From Ruegeria sp. PrR005 (GTDB lineage Bacteria; Pseudomonadota; Alphaproteobacteria; Rhodobacterales; Rhodobacteraceae), in NCBI RefSeq assembly GCF_010500245.1, contig NZ_JAAGOX010000022.1, positions 372,001-436,000 on the forward strand: a stretch of 64,000 bases of DNA, given 5' to 3'. Positions 51,997-60,781 of this stretch are shown here, piece by piece. Within the stretch, counting starts at the first letter, position 1; every line of letters starts with the position of its first letter. The position numbers and the translations under genes are program-made. The notes beneath the pieces are model-generated. The model saw only the letters and a program-made list of their open reading frames with translations. It did not search any database and was not told the origin of the DNA.

Positions 51997-53655
51997 ATGC
52001 AGAAAGCCGACAGCATCATTCTGGGCGGGCGGGTCCTGACACAGGACCGGAACATGCCGAGAGCCGAAGCCCTTGCGATCGCGGCCGGGCGGATTCTGGC
52101 CGTTGGGTCGGATGCCGAGATGCGCGCGCTGGCGGGCCCCGAGACCGAGGTGATCGAGGCCGGCGGCGCGACGGTGCTGCCCGGGTTTGTCGAAAGCCAC
52201 CTGCACCTTTTCATTGGCGGGGCCGAGCTGGACCAGGTGCATTTGCACGGCACTGCCGACCCGGAAACCGCCCGGCGCAAGCTGGCCGAAGGGGCGGCGC
52301 GCAGCCCCGGTTCGGGGCTGCTGGTGGCACAGGGGCCGGGATACGCGCTGTTTGACGGGCAGGTGCCACGCCTGCTGCTGGACGATCTGATGCCGGATCG
52401 CCCGCTGGCGCTGGTAGCCGATGACCATCACACGGTCTGGGCCAACACACGAGCGCTGGAGCTGGCGGGTGTGCTGCACGGGCGTGAAACCCCGGACGGG
52501 CACGAGGTGGTGATGGGCGAAGACGGGTTGGCCAACGGCATGCTGCTGGAGCCCGAGGCCTATGCACCGGTGCTGAGCCTCAGCGGTTACTACCGCGCGA
52601 TGCAGGGTCTGGCGGTGGGCACCGAGCCAGATCCGGCACCGGATGCCGCGCAGCGTGCCGGGGATCTGGAGGCACTGGCGCGTGGTCTGGCGCATGCCAA
52701 TGCGCATGGGGTGACCTCGATCGTCAACATGGACGGCAACCTGTACACGCTCGACCTGCTTGACCAATTGCGGGCTGAAGGGCGTCTGACGGCGCGGGTG
52801 CGGGTGCCGTTCCATTTCCTGCCCGAGATGGACGAGGCCGAACTGGAACGCGCCAGCGAGATGCACGCGCGCTGGAACGATGAATGGCTGGCCTCGGGCT
52901 TTGTCAAAATGTTCATGGATGGGGTGATCGAAAGCAACACCGCCTTCATGAAGGCGGATTATCCGGGCCGCCCCGGATGGCGCGCGCATGGCCGGTTTTC
53001 GGCCGAGCGGTTTGCCCGACTTGCGACCGATATCGACCGGCGGGGATTGCAGATCGCGGTACATTCCATCGGCGATGCCGCGACCTCGCGCGTGCTCGAT
53101 GGCTATGCGGCGGCGCGCGCGGCCAACGGCGACAGCGGTCTGCGCCACCGGATCGAGCATATCGAGGTGATCGACCCGGCCGATATTCCGCGTCTGGCCG
53201 AGCTTGGGGTGGTCGCCTCGATGCAGCCGATGCATGTGCCGGGGACAGGGTTTCCGCTGGAACCGGCGCAAAGCGCCATCGGGCGCGCGCGCTGGCCGGA
53301 CAGCTATCCGGTGCGCCGGATCAAGGATGCCGGTATTGCTGTCGCGCTGGCGTCGGACTGGCCGGTGACCGACATTTCGGTGATGCGAGGCATTCATGCC
53401 GCCGTGACCCGGCAAAGCTGGTGCGCCGAACAGGCCGATCCGCGCCTGACCCTTGCCGAGACGCTCGAGGGTTATACGCTGGGCGGAGCCTTTGCCGAGC
53501 GGACCGAGGCGATCAAGGGCAGCCTGACGCCCGGCAAGCTGGCCGATGTGATCATTCTGGACGCCGATCTGGAGGCCGTCGAGCCCGCCGAACTGGACCG
53601 GGTGACGGTGCGCCGCACGATCTGTGGCGGGCGCACGGTCTATCAGCAGGATTGA
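51997..53655 (+). CDS. Amidohydrolase family protein (YtcJ-like)
   Basis: 552-aa metal-dependent hydrolase of the amidohydrolase_3 family. Metal ligands are visible: HLH (68/70) in ESHLHLF, a Lys in FVKMFMDG, His in VHSIGD, the RIEHIE His and Asp in SDWPVTD. The C-terminal GKLADVIILDADL segment is the usual composite domain. ATG 51997 follows GGGGAG at about nine bases; a reading from 51904 adds residues without support. The substrate is unknown (formamide- or urea-like in related enzymes). Divergent from the receptor-like gene, converges on the degenerate Hint gene. Confidence 0.9.
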   Translation: MQKADSIILGGRVLTQDRNMPRAEALAIAAGRILAVGSDAEMRALAGPETEVIEAGGATVLPGFVESHLHLFIGGAELDQVHLHGTADPETARRKLAEGAARSPGSGLLVAQGPGYALFDGQVPRLLLDDLMPDRPLALVADDHHTVWANTRALELAGVLHGRETPDGHEVVMGEDGLANGMLLEPEAYAPVLSLSGYYRAMQGLAVGTEPDPAPDAAQRAGDLEALARGLAHANAHGVTSIVNMDGNLYTLDLLDQLRAEGRLTARVRVPFHFLPEMDEAELERASEMHARWNDEWLASGFVKMFMDGVIESNTAFMKADYPGRPGWRAHGRFSAERFARLATDIDRRGLQIAVHSIGDAATSRVLDGYAAARAANGDSGLRHRIEHIEVIDPADIPRLAELGVVASMQPMHVPGTGFPLEPAQSAIGRARWPDSYPVRRIKDAGIAVALASDWPVTDISVMRGIHAAVTRQSWCAEQADPRLTLAETLEGYTLGGAFAERTEAIKGSLTPGKLADVIILDADLEAVEPAELDRVTVRRTICGGRTVYQQD

Positions 53656-53662
53656 TGCGCCG

Positions 53663-53682
53663 CGCGCCGCTCAGGCGGCGCG
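53663..53682. terminator. Hairpin between convergent amidohydrolase and Hint genes
   Basis: CGCGCCGC (53663-53670) / GCGGCGCG (53675-53682), perfect 8-base arms, loop TCAG that contains the stop of the minus-strand gene. Placed 8 bases after the amidohydrolase stop. Confidence 0.6.
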
Positions 53683-54765
53683 AGCCTCTGCCAGAATGCG
53701 GGCGTCGAACGAGCGCAGAACCAGGTGGCTGGGCCGCCCGTGATCCGGCAACCGGCTGCGCTCGCATCCGGCAAGGATGCTGGCGGCAAGGTGCAGGGGG
53801 CGCCGGTGCAACCTGCCGATATAGAGGCTTTCGGCCAGCGTTCCTGCTGTGACCATCGCTTCGCCCGAGGGCAGCAGCAGCTGCGAATAAGTGATCGTCA
53901 GCCCGGCACGCGCGGGCATGACCGAGTGGCCCCCGGACAGGTGGCGCGCCGAAACCAGCACCGCCTCGCGTCCGAACAGGTATTCAACCTCGGTTCCGGA
54001 TAGCAGCAGCCGCTGCGACGGCGCCACCACGATGTTTTGCCGGAGCCCAAAATAAGGTCTGCGGATGGTCAGGGGCGCGGTGCTGCCGAAGGCCGGGACC
54101 GTGCGGCTGACCTTGTGCAGGACAGGAACCGCGTCGCCGTCGGCAGAAATCACCGTGTCGCCGCGCTGGATATCCCGCAACTCGCGATAGCCCGTCGGGG
54201 TTGCGATGGGCGTGTCCGGCAGCAGCGACGGCATTGGGCCGACCGGCTCGATCCGGTTTGACAGGGCGAAATAGACCAGATCCTGAGATACGAATCTGTG
54301 GCCGCCCTCGGTAAACAGCGCGTTGAGGTCATCGGTCCTGAGGGGGGGAGGAGAGTCGATCTGGACCAGCAGCGGAAACTCCCGTTCCTCGTGTTCCAGC
54401 GCAATCCAGCCCGCCCGCGCCGGTGCATCCCAGGCATAGCTGAGCCTGAGCGTTTCAAGCCGCCCGCTGTCGGCGACGTTCAGCACCTGATGCAGGACCG
54501 ACCCGCCCTGGTTCACGATCAGGATCAGCCCGCCGCCGGGAATGGCCTGAAGGGACAGGTGGAACGGCCAGGCGCCCTGCCGTTCGTATTGAAGCAGGAA
54601 CCTCGGCCGGTTCGCGTTTGGCAGGCGGGTTTCGAAAACCAGGGTGCCGCGCACCATCAGGTCTTCGTCGGAGGTTTTCGCAGGGCCTGCTGGCCGCTGC
54701 CGTGGCGTCAGCCCGTCGGGCGAGAACTTGTCGATACCGGGGGCGGAAACGGCGATCCAGCTCAT
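53671..54765 (-). CDS. Hint-domain protein with degenerate active site
   Basis: 364-aa protein. The N-terminal 170 residues form a beta-rich unit (GTLVFETRLPNANRPRFLLQ, LRLSYAWDAP) unlike the anchor-L domains of the neighbours. Residues 180-340 align with the Hint_2 fold of the two paralogues, but PCFVAGTLIETP is replaced by PSLLPDTPIATP: the nucleophile Cys is Ser180, and SPNHRILL reads APSQRLLL, with His changed to Gln251. Autoprocessing as in the neighbours is therefore doubtful. ATG 54765 begins one base after the stop of paralogue 2, so the two are coupled. Confidence 0.82.
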   Translation of the reverse strand: MSWIAVSAPGIDKFSPDGLTPRQRPAGPAKTSDEDLMVRGTLVFETRLPNANRPRFLLQYERQGAWPFHLSLQAIPGGGLILIVNQGGSVLHQVLNVADSGRLETLRLSYAWDAPARAGWIALEHEEREFPLLVQIDSPPPLRTDDLNALFTEGGHRFVSQDLVYFALSNRIEPVGPMPSLLPDTPIATPTGYRELRDIQRGDTVISADGDAVPVLHKVSRTVPAFGSTAPLTIRRPYFGLRQNIVVAPSQRLLLSGTEVEYLFGREAVLVSARHLSGGHSVMPARAGLTITYSQLLLPSGEAMVTAGTLAESLYIGRLHRRPLHLAASILAGCERSRLPDHGRPSHLVLRSFDARILAEARAA

Positions 54766-54766
54766 C

Positions 54767-56341
54767 TCAGGCCACCTTCCTGGGCGTCGCCAGCAATCGC
54801 GCCTCGTAGTGGCGCAGGATCCTTCGGGCCGCCTGTCCGTATCCCTCGCCGGTTCGTGGGTTCAGTTCCGGGAAAAGGGTACAGATTTCATCGAGAACCG
54901 CGTCGTCGAACAGGTTGCCGATCTGTGGTCCGGGCAGGAAGCTTTCGCTGGCCAGCCCCTCGGAATAGATCACCTCGTGCCGGTCGAACATGACGTGGAC
55001 ATAGGTGACGCGCCCGCCGGGAACTTGCAGAACGGTGCGCCCGTTGACCAGGTCGGCGGCAGAGATCAGCACCTCAGGTTCGCCGAACCACAATTCGCTG
55101 AGGACATCGCCCACCAGGATCCGGTGCTGCGGCGAGACCATCAGGTCGCGATGCCGGCCAAAGGCGCCCGCCTTGATGAGGATGGGGGCGAGAGGGCCCT
55201 CGGCATCGACAGTGCGCTCACCAACCCAGCGCACCTCTTGCGGGCCATGGTCGCGCGTCAGTACCATATCGCCCGGTGTCAGCCGTTCGACCTGGCGTTC
55301 GCCATCGGGGGTGTCGATCAGCGTCCCGGCCACGAAACAGGGGATCGAGTTGATATTGACCAGCCCGGTATCGGTATTGGTGCCGTTGGTGACCGTATAG
55401 GTGAAGTTGAAATGCTCGACATCACTATCGCCGAAAACTGTGATGGTGCCGTCGGCATTCAGCTGAACGCTCTGCCCCGTTTGCAGGGTGATGATGCTGC
55501 CCGCAGTGACGGGAATGCCATTCAGATGCGTGATGGTCAGCGTCGCACCGGACGGGTTGATGTCGTTGTCCAGGATATCGAGCGTCACCTGACCATCCGG
55601 ATACATGGTGCTGTGATCGGCGACCGCGATCAGGCGGGTCTGAAGGCTGTTGGCGGCGATCAGGAGGTTGGAGTCATAACTGCTGTCCGAGACATCCGCG
55701 ACCCCGATGCGAATGGTGTTCACGACACCGGGGATCACGTTCATCGTCAGGGTCATGGTGACCGTCAGACCATCCATTTCCGTGTTATAGGCGTCGCCGG
55801 TATTGTCCAGAAACAGGTTCTGGTTACTTGTCGCGTTGATGTTGCCGGGATCGGTGTCGCCATTGCCAACCTCGAGGTTCGCCTGCACGCCATTGACCCA
55901 GACGCCGACAAAGTCCTGATAGATGGAGTTCTCGAACTCGGGATATTCCTCGGACGAGAAGACGAACTGCATCGTCATCACGTTCGAGTCGGGGATGAAG
56001 CTGACGTCCAGGTAAGAGGCGTCATAGGTGTTTGTGCCTGCGGCGGCGTTGAAATCTGGGTTGTTGTTCTGGCCCGAGGTATTGGTCGAGGTGTTGGCCG
56101 ACCGGTTCGGATCGCCGCCCGAGCGGGTGAAATCCGTGGCCCGGCCGGTAGACAGGATGATCCCGCTATCGCCCGGCGTGGCGCCGGGCGCCAGCGCATC
56201 GCCGTTGGAGTAGATCGCCGACGACCCGCTCCACCCGGAATAGGAGGCACCGACAACGGTCACCCCGTCACCGAAAATGGTCTGCGCCATCTGCATCGCA
56301 GACGCGCTGGTATTGTATGTCAGTTCGGCGCCTGTGGCCAT
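54767..56341 (-). CDS. Choice-of-anchor-L / Hint domain protein (paralogue 2)
   Basis: 524-aa protein with the same order as the paralogue at 48727: choice-of-anchor-L-like part (about 1-240; SASAMQMAQTIFGDG, AIYSNGDALAPG, FVFSSEEYPEFENS, GVWVNGVQANL, YDSNLLIAANS), a VCBS/cadherin-like insert (about 245-330; LDILDNDINPSGATLTI, LNADGTI) and a Hint_2 domain from Cys335 (CFVAGTLIDTPDG) with the VSPQHRILV His. No obvious signal peptide. ATG 56341 is chosen because the relative starts there too; an extension to 56377 is not supported. It is transcribed with the degenerate Hint gene (1-base gap). Confidence 0.88.
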   Translation of the reverse strand: MATGAELTYNTSASAMQMAQTIFGDGVTVVGASYSGWSGSSAIYSNGDALAPGATPGDSGIILSTGRATDFTRSGGDPNRSANTSTNTSGQNNNPDFNAAAGTNTYDASYLDVSFIPDSNVMTMQFVFSSEEYPEFENSIYQDFVGVWVNGVQANLEVGNGDTDPGNINATSNQNLFLDNTGDAYNTEMDGLTVTMTLTMNVIPGVVNTIRIGVADVSDSSYDSNLLIAANSLQTRLIAVADHSTMYPDGQVTLDILDNDINPSGATLTITHLNGIPVTAGSIITLQTGQSVQLNADGTITVFGDSDVEHFNFTYTVTNGTNTDTGLVNINSIPCFVAGTLIDTPDGERQVERLTPGDMVLTRDHGPQEVRWVGERTVDAEGPLAPILIKAGAFGRHRDLMVSPQHRILVGDVLSELWFGEPEVLISAADLVNGRTVLQVPGGRVTYVHVMFDRHEVIYSEGLASESFLPGPQIGNLFDDAVLDEICTLFPELNPRTGEGYGQAARRILRHYEARLLATPRKVA

Positions 56342-56624
56342 TTTCTGCCCCAACCTGGTTCCGTCAAGGCAGAGCAAGCGTCCCGGATTGATCCCGGTCC
56401 GATACAGTGAACCGGCCGCGTCTGATGCGCGGTTGTGCTCGGTTCAGCCTGTTCAAGGCGATATGCTCGAAACCCTGCCTCGGGTCTTGTTTTTTTGTTT
56501 ATCAACCTTAGCACGAACAAATTTGCGTTGTTAAGCGGATATCTGCGCAAAAGGCTTGGCAATGCAGCGTTTTCGTCACAAATGTGGCGCCCAGACGATG
56601 CGTAGCTGCTCAAGGAGCCCCCCC

Positions 56625-57767
56625 ATGACCACAGATGCCGCCCGGTTGACCGCCGATCTGATCCGTTGCGCTTCGGTCACGCCCGAGGATGACGGCGCGC
56701 TGGATGTCGTGGAAAGCGTGCTCGCGCAGGCCGGGTTCTCCTGTGTCCGGGTCGATCGCGGCGGGGTGCGCAACCTGTTTGCCCGCTGGGGCGACAAGGC
56801 GCATCCGCGCACCTTCGGGTTCAACGGGCATACGGATGTGGTGCCGGTGGGCGATGCGGCGGCCTGGACGATGCCGCCTTTTGGGGCGCAGGAGAAAGAC
56901 GGGTTTCTTTATGGCCGCGGCGCGACGGACATGAAATCGGGGGTTGCGGCCTTTGCTGCCGCGGCGGTGGATTTCGTGACGCAGACACCGCCCGACGGGG
57001 CGGTGATCCTGACCATCACCGGGGATGAGGAAGGCGAGTCCATCGACGGCACCACGGCGCTCCTTGACTATATGGAAAAGGCGGGCGAGCGGATGTCGGC
57101 CTGCCTGGTGGGAGAACCCACCTGCCCGGATCAAATGGGCGAGATGATGAAGATCGGGCGGCGCGGGTCGATGTCGGCCTGGTTCACGGTGACCGGGGTG
57201 CAGGGGCATTCGGCCTATCCGCACCGGGCGAAAAATCCGCTTCCGGCGATGGCGCGGCTGATGGAACGGCTGGCCAGCCACACCCTGGACGAGGGCACCG
57301 ACCATTTCGACGCGTCCACATTGGCGGTGGTCACCATCGACACCGGCAATCCCGCTACGAATGTGATCCCGGCGCAGTGTCGCGCGGCGGTCAATATCCG
57401 GTTCAACGATCTGCATTCTGGCGCCAGCCTGACCGCCTGGATGCAGGGCGAGGCCGACCGGGTGGCCGAGGAATTCGGCGTGTCGGTCGAGATGAAGGTG
57501 AAAATCTCGGGCGAAAGCTTCCTCACCCCGCCCGGTGCGCTGTCCGATCTGGTGGCGGCCGCGGTCAAGGCGGAAACCGGCGTTGTGCCGGTGCTGTCGA
57601 CCTCGGGCGGGACCTCGGACGCGCGCTTTGTCAAGGATCACTGCCCGGTGGTGGAATTCGGGCTGGTGGGCCGCACCATGCATCAGGTGGACGAACGGGT
57701 GGAGATCGCCCAGATCCATCAGCTCAAGGCCATCTATGGCCGGATCCTGCGGGACTATTTCGCCTGA
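56625..57767 (+). CDS. dapE: Succinyl-diaminopimelate desuccinylase
   Basis: Zinc enzyme of the M20A family, removing succinate from N-succinyl-LL-diaminopimelate in lysine and peptidoglycan precursor synthesis; 380 aa. Metal motifs [24 protein letters not shown], and the dimerisation-domain [12 protein letters not shown] all present. AAGGAG lies ten bases before ATG 56625. Together with dapD, 8 kb upstream, it shows the succinylase branch of the pathway. The 283-base region upstream carries AT-rich promoters for it and the divergent Hint gene. Confidence 0.96.
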   Translation: MTTDAARLTADLIRCASVTPEDDGALDVVESVLAQAGFSCVRVDRGGVRNLFARWGDKAHPRTFGFNGHTDVVPVGDAAAWTMPPFGAQEKDGFLYGRGATDMKSGVAAFAAAAVDFVTQTPPDGAVILTITGDEEGESIDGTTALLDYMEKAGERMSACLVGEPTCPDQMGEMMKIGRRGSMSAWFTVTGVQGHSAYPHRAKNPLPAMARLMERLASHTLDEGTDHFDASTLAVVTIDTGNPATNVIPAQCRAAVNIRFNDLHSGASLTAWMQGEADRVAEEFGVSVEMKVKISGESFLTPPGALSDLVAAAVKAETGVVPVLSTSGGTSDARFVKDHCPVVEFGLVGRTMHQVDERVEIAQIHQLKAIYGRILRDYFA

Positions 57768-57776
57768 GCCAGAGCG

Positions 57777-58376
57777 ATGCGGCGCACGCTGGTCATCATG
57801 GTCAAGGAACCGCGCCCGGGCCGGGTGAAAACCCGGCTGGGGCGCGATATCGGCATGGTGGGCGCGGCCTGGTGGTTCCGCCACCAGACAAGGGCGCTGA
57901 TCCGGCGGCTGCGCGATCCGCGCTGGCGGATCGTGCTGGCGGTGTCGCCCGATACCGAGGGGCTGGCCAGCCGGGTCTGGCCCGCCGATCTGGCGCGCCG
58001 CCCGCAGGGGCACGGCGATCTGGGTCAGCGCATGGCGCGGCAGTTGCGGGGTGCGCCCCGGGGGCCGGTCTGCCTGATCGGTGCCGATATTCCCGGCGTC
58101 ACCCGCGCCCATGTCGCCCGCGCCTTTTCGGCGCTGGGCGCGGCTGATTTCGTGTTCGGACCGGCACCCGATGGGGGCTATTGGTTGGTGGGCGCGGCGC
58201 GGCGTTGTGCCTTGCCGCCGGGCCTGTTCGGAGATGTGCGCTGGTCCAGCGAACACGCGCTGGGCGACACGCTGGCAGGGCTTGCGGGACATCAGGTTGC
58301 TTTGGTCGACATGCTGCAAGATGTTGATGCCGCCGCCGACCTGAACGCGATGTGTCTGCCGTCGCTTTTGCGGTGA
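57777..58376 (+). CDS. DUF2064 / TIGR04282-type glycosyltransferase-like protein
   Basis: 199-aa protein with a nucleotide-diphospho-sugar transferase fold: VKEPRPGRVKTRLGR near the N-terminus (nucleotide site), LIGADIPGV (DxD-like position) and FGPAPDGGYWLVGA. This combination marks DUF2064/COG3222; some members are linked to arsenosugar or folate-like glycosylation, but most are unassigned. It begins 9 bases after dapE; the next gene, rnr, follows by 31 bases, so all three may be one transcript. Confidence 0.85.
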   Translation: MRRTLVIMVKEPRPGRVKTRLGRDIGMVGAAWWFRHQTRALIRRLRDPRWRIVLAVSPDTEGLASRVWPADLARRPQGHGDLGQRMARQLRGAPRGPVCLIGADIPGVTRAHVARAFSALGAADFVFGPAPDGGYWLVGAARRCALPPGLFGDVRWSSEHALGDTLAGLAGHQVALVDMLQDVDAAADLNAMCLPSLLR

Positions 58377-58407
58377 CGCGCCCCGCGCCGCGTGCTACGG
58401 CGGAATT

Positions 58408-60666
58408 ATGACTCGCATCCCTACCAAGCAGGAAATTCTCGAGTGGATTTCCGCGCATCCCACGCTCACCTCGAAACGCGATATCGCCAAGGCCTTTGGC
58501 ATCAAGGGCTCGGACCGGATCGACCTGAAACGCATCCTCAAGGAGCTGGAGGCCGAGGGCCATCTGGAGAAGCGCAAGCGCAGCTATGCCGACCCGGACC
58601 GGCTGCCGCCGGTCAGCGTGTTGCAGGTGAAAGAACCCGATGAAAACGGTGATCTCTTCGCGCGCCCGCTGGAATGGCATGGCGAAGGGGTGGAACCCAT
58701 CGTGCTGGTGCTGCCGCGCGCCAGCGATCCGGCGCTGGGGGCGGGGGATCGTATCCTTGCCCGCCTCACCGTGGTGCATGAAGAGGATCACAATTACGAG
58801 GCGCGGCTGATCCGTCGGATCGGCACCAACCCGCACAAGATCCTGGGCATCTTTCGCAAGGGGGCCGAGGGCGGCCGCATCGTACCCATCGACAAGGCGG
58901 GCCAGAATGAATGGCTGGTGGCCGAGGGCGCGGTGCATGGCGCCAAGGACGGCGAGTTGGTCGAGGCCGAACAGGCCGGGCCCAAGGGCCGCATGGGCCT
59001 GCCGCGCGCGCGCATCATCGAGCGGCTGGGCGACCCGAGCGCACCCAAGGCGGTGTCGCTCATCGCCATTCACCAGCACGGCATTCCCGACGATTTCCCA
59101 GACAAGGTGATCGAGGAGGCCGACCGGGCCAAACCGCTGGGCCTGTCCGGGCGGCAGGATCTGCGCGATATGCCGCTGGTCACCATCGACCCGTCGGACG
59201 CGCGCGACCATGACGACGCCTGTTTCGCCCATGCCGATGACGACCCCAAGAACCCCGGCGGTCATGTGGTCTGGGTCGCGATTGCCGATGTGGCGGCCTA
59301 TGTCCGTGCGGGCGGCGCACTGGACCGCGAGGCGCGCAAGCGCGGCAACTCGACCTATTTCCCCGACCGGGTGGTGCCGATGCTGCCTGACCGGCTGTCG
59401 GGCGATCTGTGCTCGTTGCACGAAGGCGTGCCGCGCGCCTGTATCGCGGTGCGGATGCAGATCGACGCGCAGGGCAACAAGATCGGTCACCGGTTTGTGC
59501 GCGGGATGATGCGCTCGGTCGCCTCGCTGAACTATCAAGAGGTGCAGGAGGCCATCGACGGCGCCCCCAACGACAAGACCGGCCCGCTGTTGGATGAGGT
59601 TCTGACGCCGCTTTATGCCGCCTACAAGGCGCTGAATGCGGCGCGTGAGCGGCGCCAGCCGCTCGACCTTGACCTGCCGGAACGCAAGATCGTGCTGAAT
59701 GACAAGGGTCATGTGGAGAGCGTGGCCTTTCGCGATCGGCTGGACGCGCACAAGCTGATCGAAGAGTTCATGATCCTCGCCAATGTGGCCGCCGCCGAGA
59801 CGCTGATCGCGAAACGCGTGCCGCTCTTGTTTCGGGTCCACGAGGAACCCGCGCCCGAAAAGCTGGAGGCGCTGCGCGAGACGGCGCAGGCATCCGGGCT
59901 GACGCTGGCCAAGGGGCAGGTGCTGCAAACCCGCCATCTGAACGCGCTCTTGCATCAGGCGGCGGGGACGGACGAGGCGGAGCTGATCAACATGTCGACC
60001 CTGCGGTCAATGGCGCAGGCCTATTACCACCCAGAGAACTTTGGCCATTTCGGCCTGGCGCTACGGAATTACGCGCATTTCACCTCGCCTATCCGGCGTT
60101 ATTCCGATCTGATCGCGCATCGCGGCCTGATCAAGGCGCATGGCTGGGGCGATGACGGGCTGACGGCGGACGAGATCGAGCAACTGGACCGCATCGCCAC
60201 CCATATCTCGGACACCGAGCGCCGCTCGATGATGGCCGAGCGCGACACCACCGACCGCTATCTGGCGGCCTATCTATCGGAGCGGGTTGGCAACGAGTTC
60301 ACCGGCCGGATCAGTGGCATCGCGCGGTTCGGCGCCTTTGTGAAACTGGACGAGACGGGGGCAGACGGGCTGGTGCCTGTGCGTTCGCTGGGGCGCGAGT
60401 TCTTTCATTTCGACCGCGAGGCGGGGACGCTGATGGGGTCGGAAACCGGGTTACTGATCTCGATCGGACAACGGGTGACCGTGCGGCTGGCGCAGGCCTC
60501 GCCGGTGACCGGTGGGCTGGAGTTCGAGATGCTGAGCCTGGAGGACAGTGAGATGCCGCGCGGCGGCACCCCGTCCAAGGGCAAGCGCGGGGTACGTCGC
60601 AAGGTGGCCAAGGCCAAGCACAAGACCGACAAGCTGAACCGCAAGGTGGCGCGCAAGCGACGGTGA
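58408..60666 (+). CDS. rnr: Ribonuclease R
   Basis: 3'-5' exoribonuclease of the RNB family, 752 aa, degrading structured and rRNA. N-terminal winged helix (residues 1-60, TLTSKRDIAKAFGIKGSDRIDLKRILKEL), cold-shock-like domains (70-220), the catalytic RNB domain with TIDPSDARDHDDA (the metal Asp cluster), an S1 domain near residues 620-700 (FTGRISGIARFGAFVKL) and a lysine-rich tail. Full length, ATG 58408. Confidence 0.96.
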   Translation: MTRIPTKQEILEWISAHPTLTSKRDIAKAFGIKGSDRIDLKRILKELEAEGHLEKRKRSYADPDRLPPVSVLQVKEPDENGDLFARPLEWHGEGVEPIVLVLPRASDPALGAGDRILARLTVVHEEDHNYEARLIRRIGTNPHKILGIFRKGAEGGRIVPIDKAGQNEWLVAEGAVHGAKDGELVEAEQAGPKGRMGLPRARIIERLGDPSAPKAVSLIAIHQHGIPDDFPDKVIEEADRAKPLGLSGRQDLRDMPLVTIDPSDARDHDDACFAHADDDPKNPGGHVVWVAIADVAAYVRAGGALDREARKRGNSTYFPDRVVPMLPDRLSGDLCSLHEGVPRACIAVRMQIDAQGNKIGHRFVRGMMRSVASLNYQEVQEAIDGAPNDKTGPLLDEVLTPLYAAYKALNAARERRQPLDLDLPERKIVLNDKGHVESVAFRDRLDAHKLIEEFMILANVAAAETLIAKRVPLLFRVHEEPAPEKLEALRETAQASGLTLAKGQVLQTRHLNALLHQAAGTDEAELINMSTLRSMAQAYYHPENFGHFGLALRNYAHFTSPIRRYSDLIAHRGLIKAHGWGDDGLTADEIEQLDRIATHISDTERRSMMAERDTTDRYLAAYLSERVGNEFTGRISGIARFGAFVKLDETGADGLVPVRSLGREFFHFDREAGTLMGSETGLLISIGQRVTVRLAQASPVTGGLEFEMLSLEDSEMPRGGTPSKGKRGVRRKVAKAKHKTDKLNRKVARKRR

Positions 60667-60685
60667 CATCGGGCAAGCCGGAGCC

Positions 60686-60702
60686 CCGTTTTGGCAAAAC
60701 GG
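60686..60702. promoter_or_regulatory. Palindrome upstream of the globin gene
   Basis: CCGTTTTGGCAAAACGG: 7-base perfect arms around GGC, in the 115-base gap between rnr and the globin gene. No T-run follows, so it reads as a candidate operator for the globin promoter rather than an rnr terminator. Confidence 0.4.
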
Positions 60703-60731
60703 AAACGCGTCATTAACCGGTGGCCCTCATA

Positions 60732-60776
60732 CTCGCTCAAGAACCGGAGAGACCGGAGCGTTTGCAGTTGAGCGAG
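60732..60776 (+). promoter_or_regulatory. Globin leader inverted repeat masking the ribosome-binding site
   Basis: CTCGCTCAA (60732-60740) and TTGAGCGAG (60768-60776), perfect 9-base arms separated by 27 bases; the right arm includes the GAGCGAGG likely ribosome-binding site five bases before ATG 60782. The loop holds a direct repeat ACCGGAG (60743-60749 and 60752-60758). Pairing would hide the ribosome-binding site, so a translational control element is possible. Confidence 0.5.
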
Positions 60777-60781
60777 GTTGC

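Noticed and set aside
51859-53415. N-terminal extension of the receptor-like protein through the amidohydrolase gene
   Set aside because: The signal peptide begins at the ATG at 51858, and the extension is antisense to the amidohydrolase. The chimera has no support.
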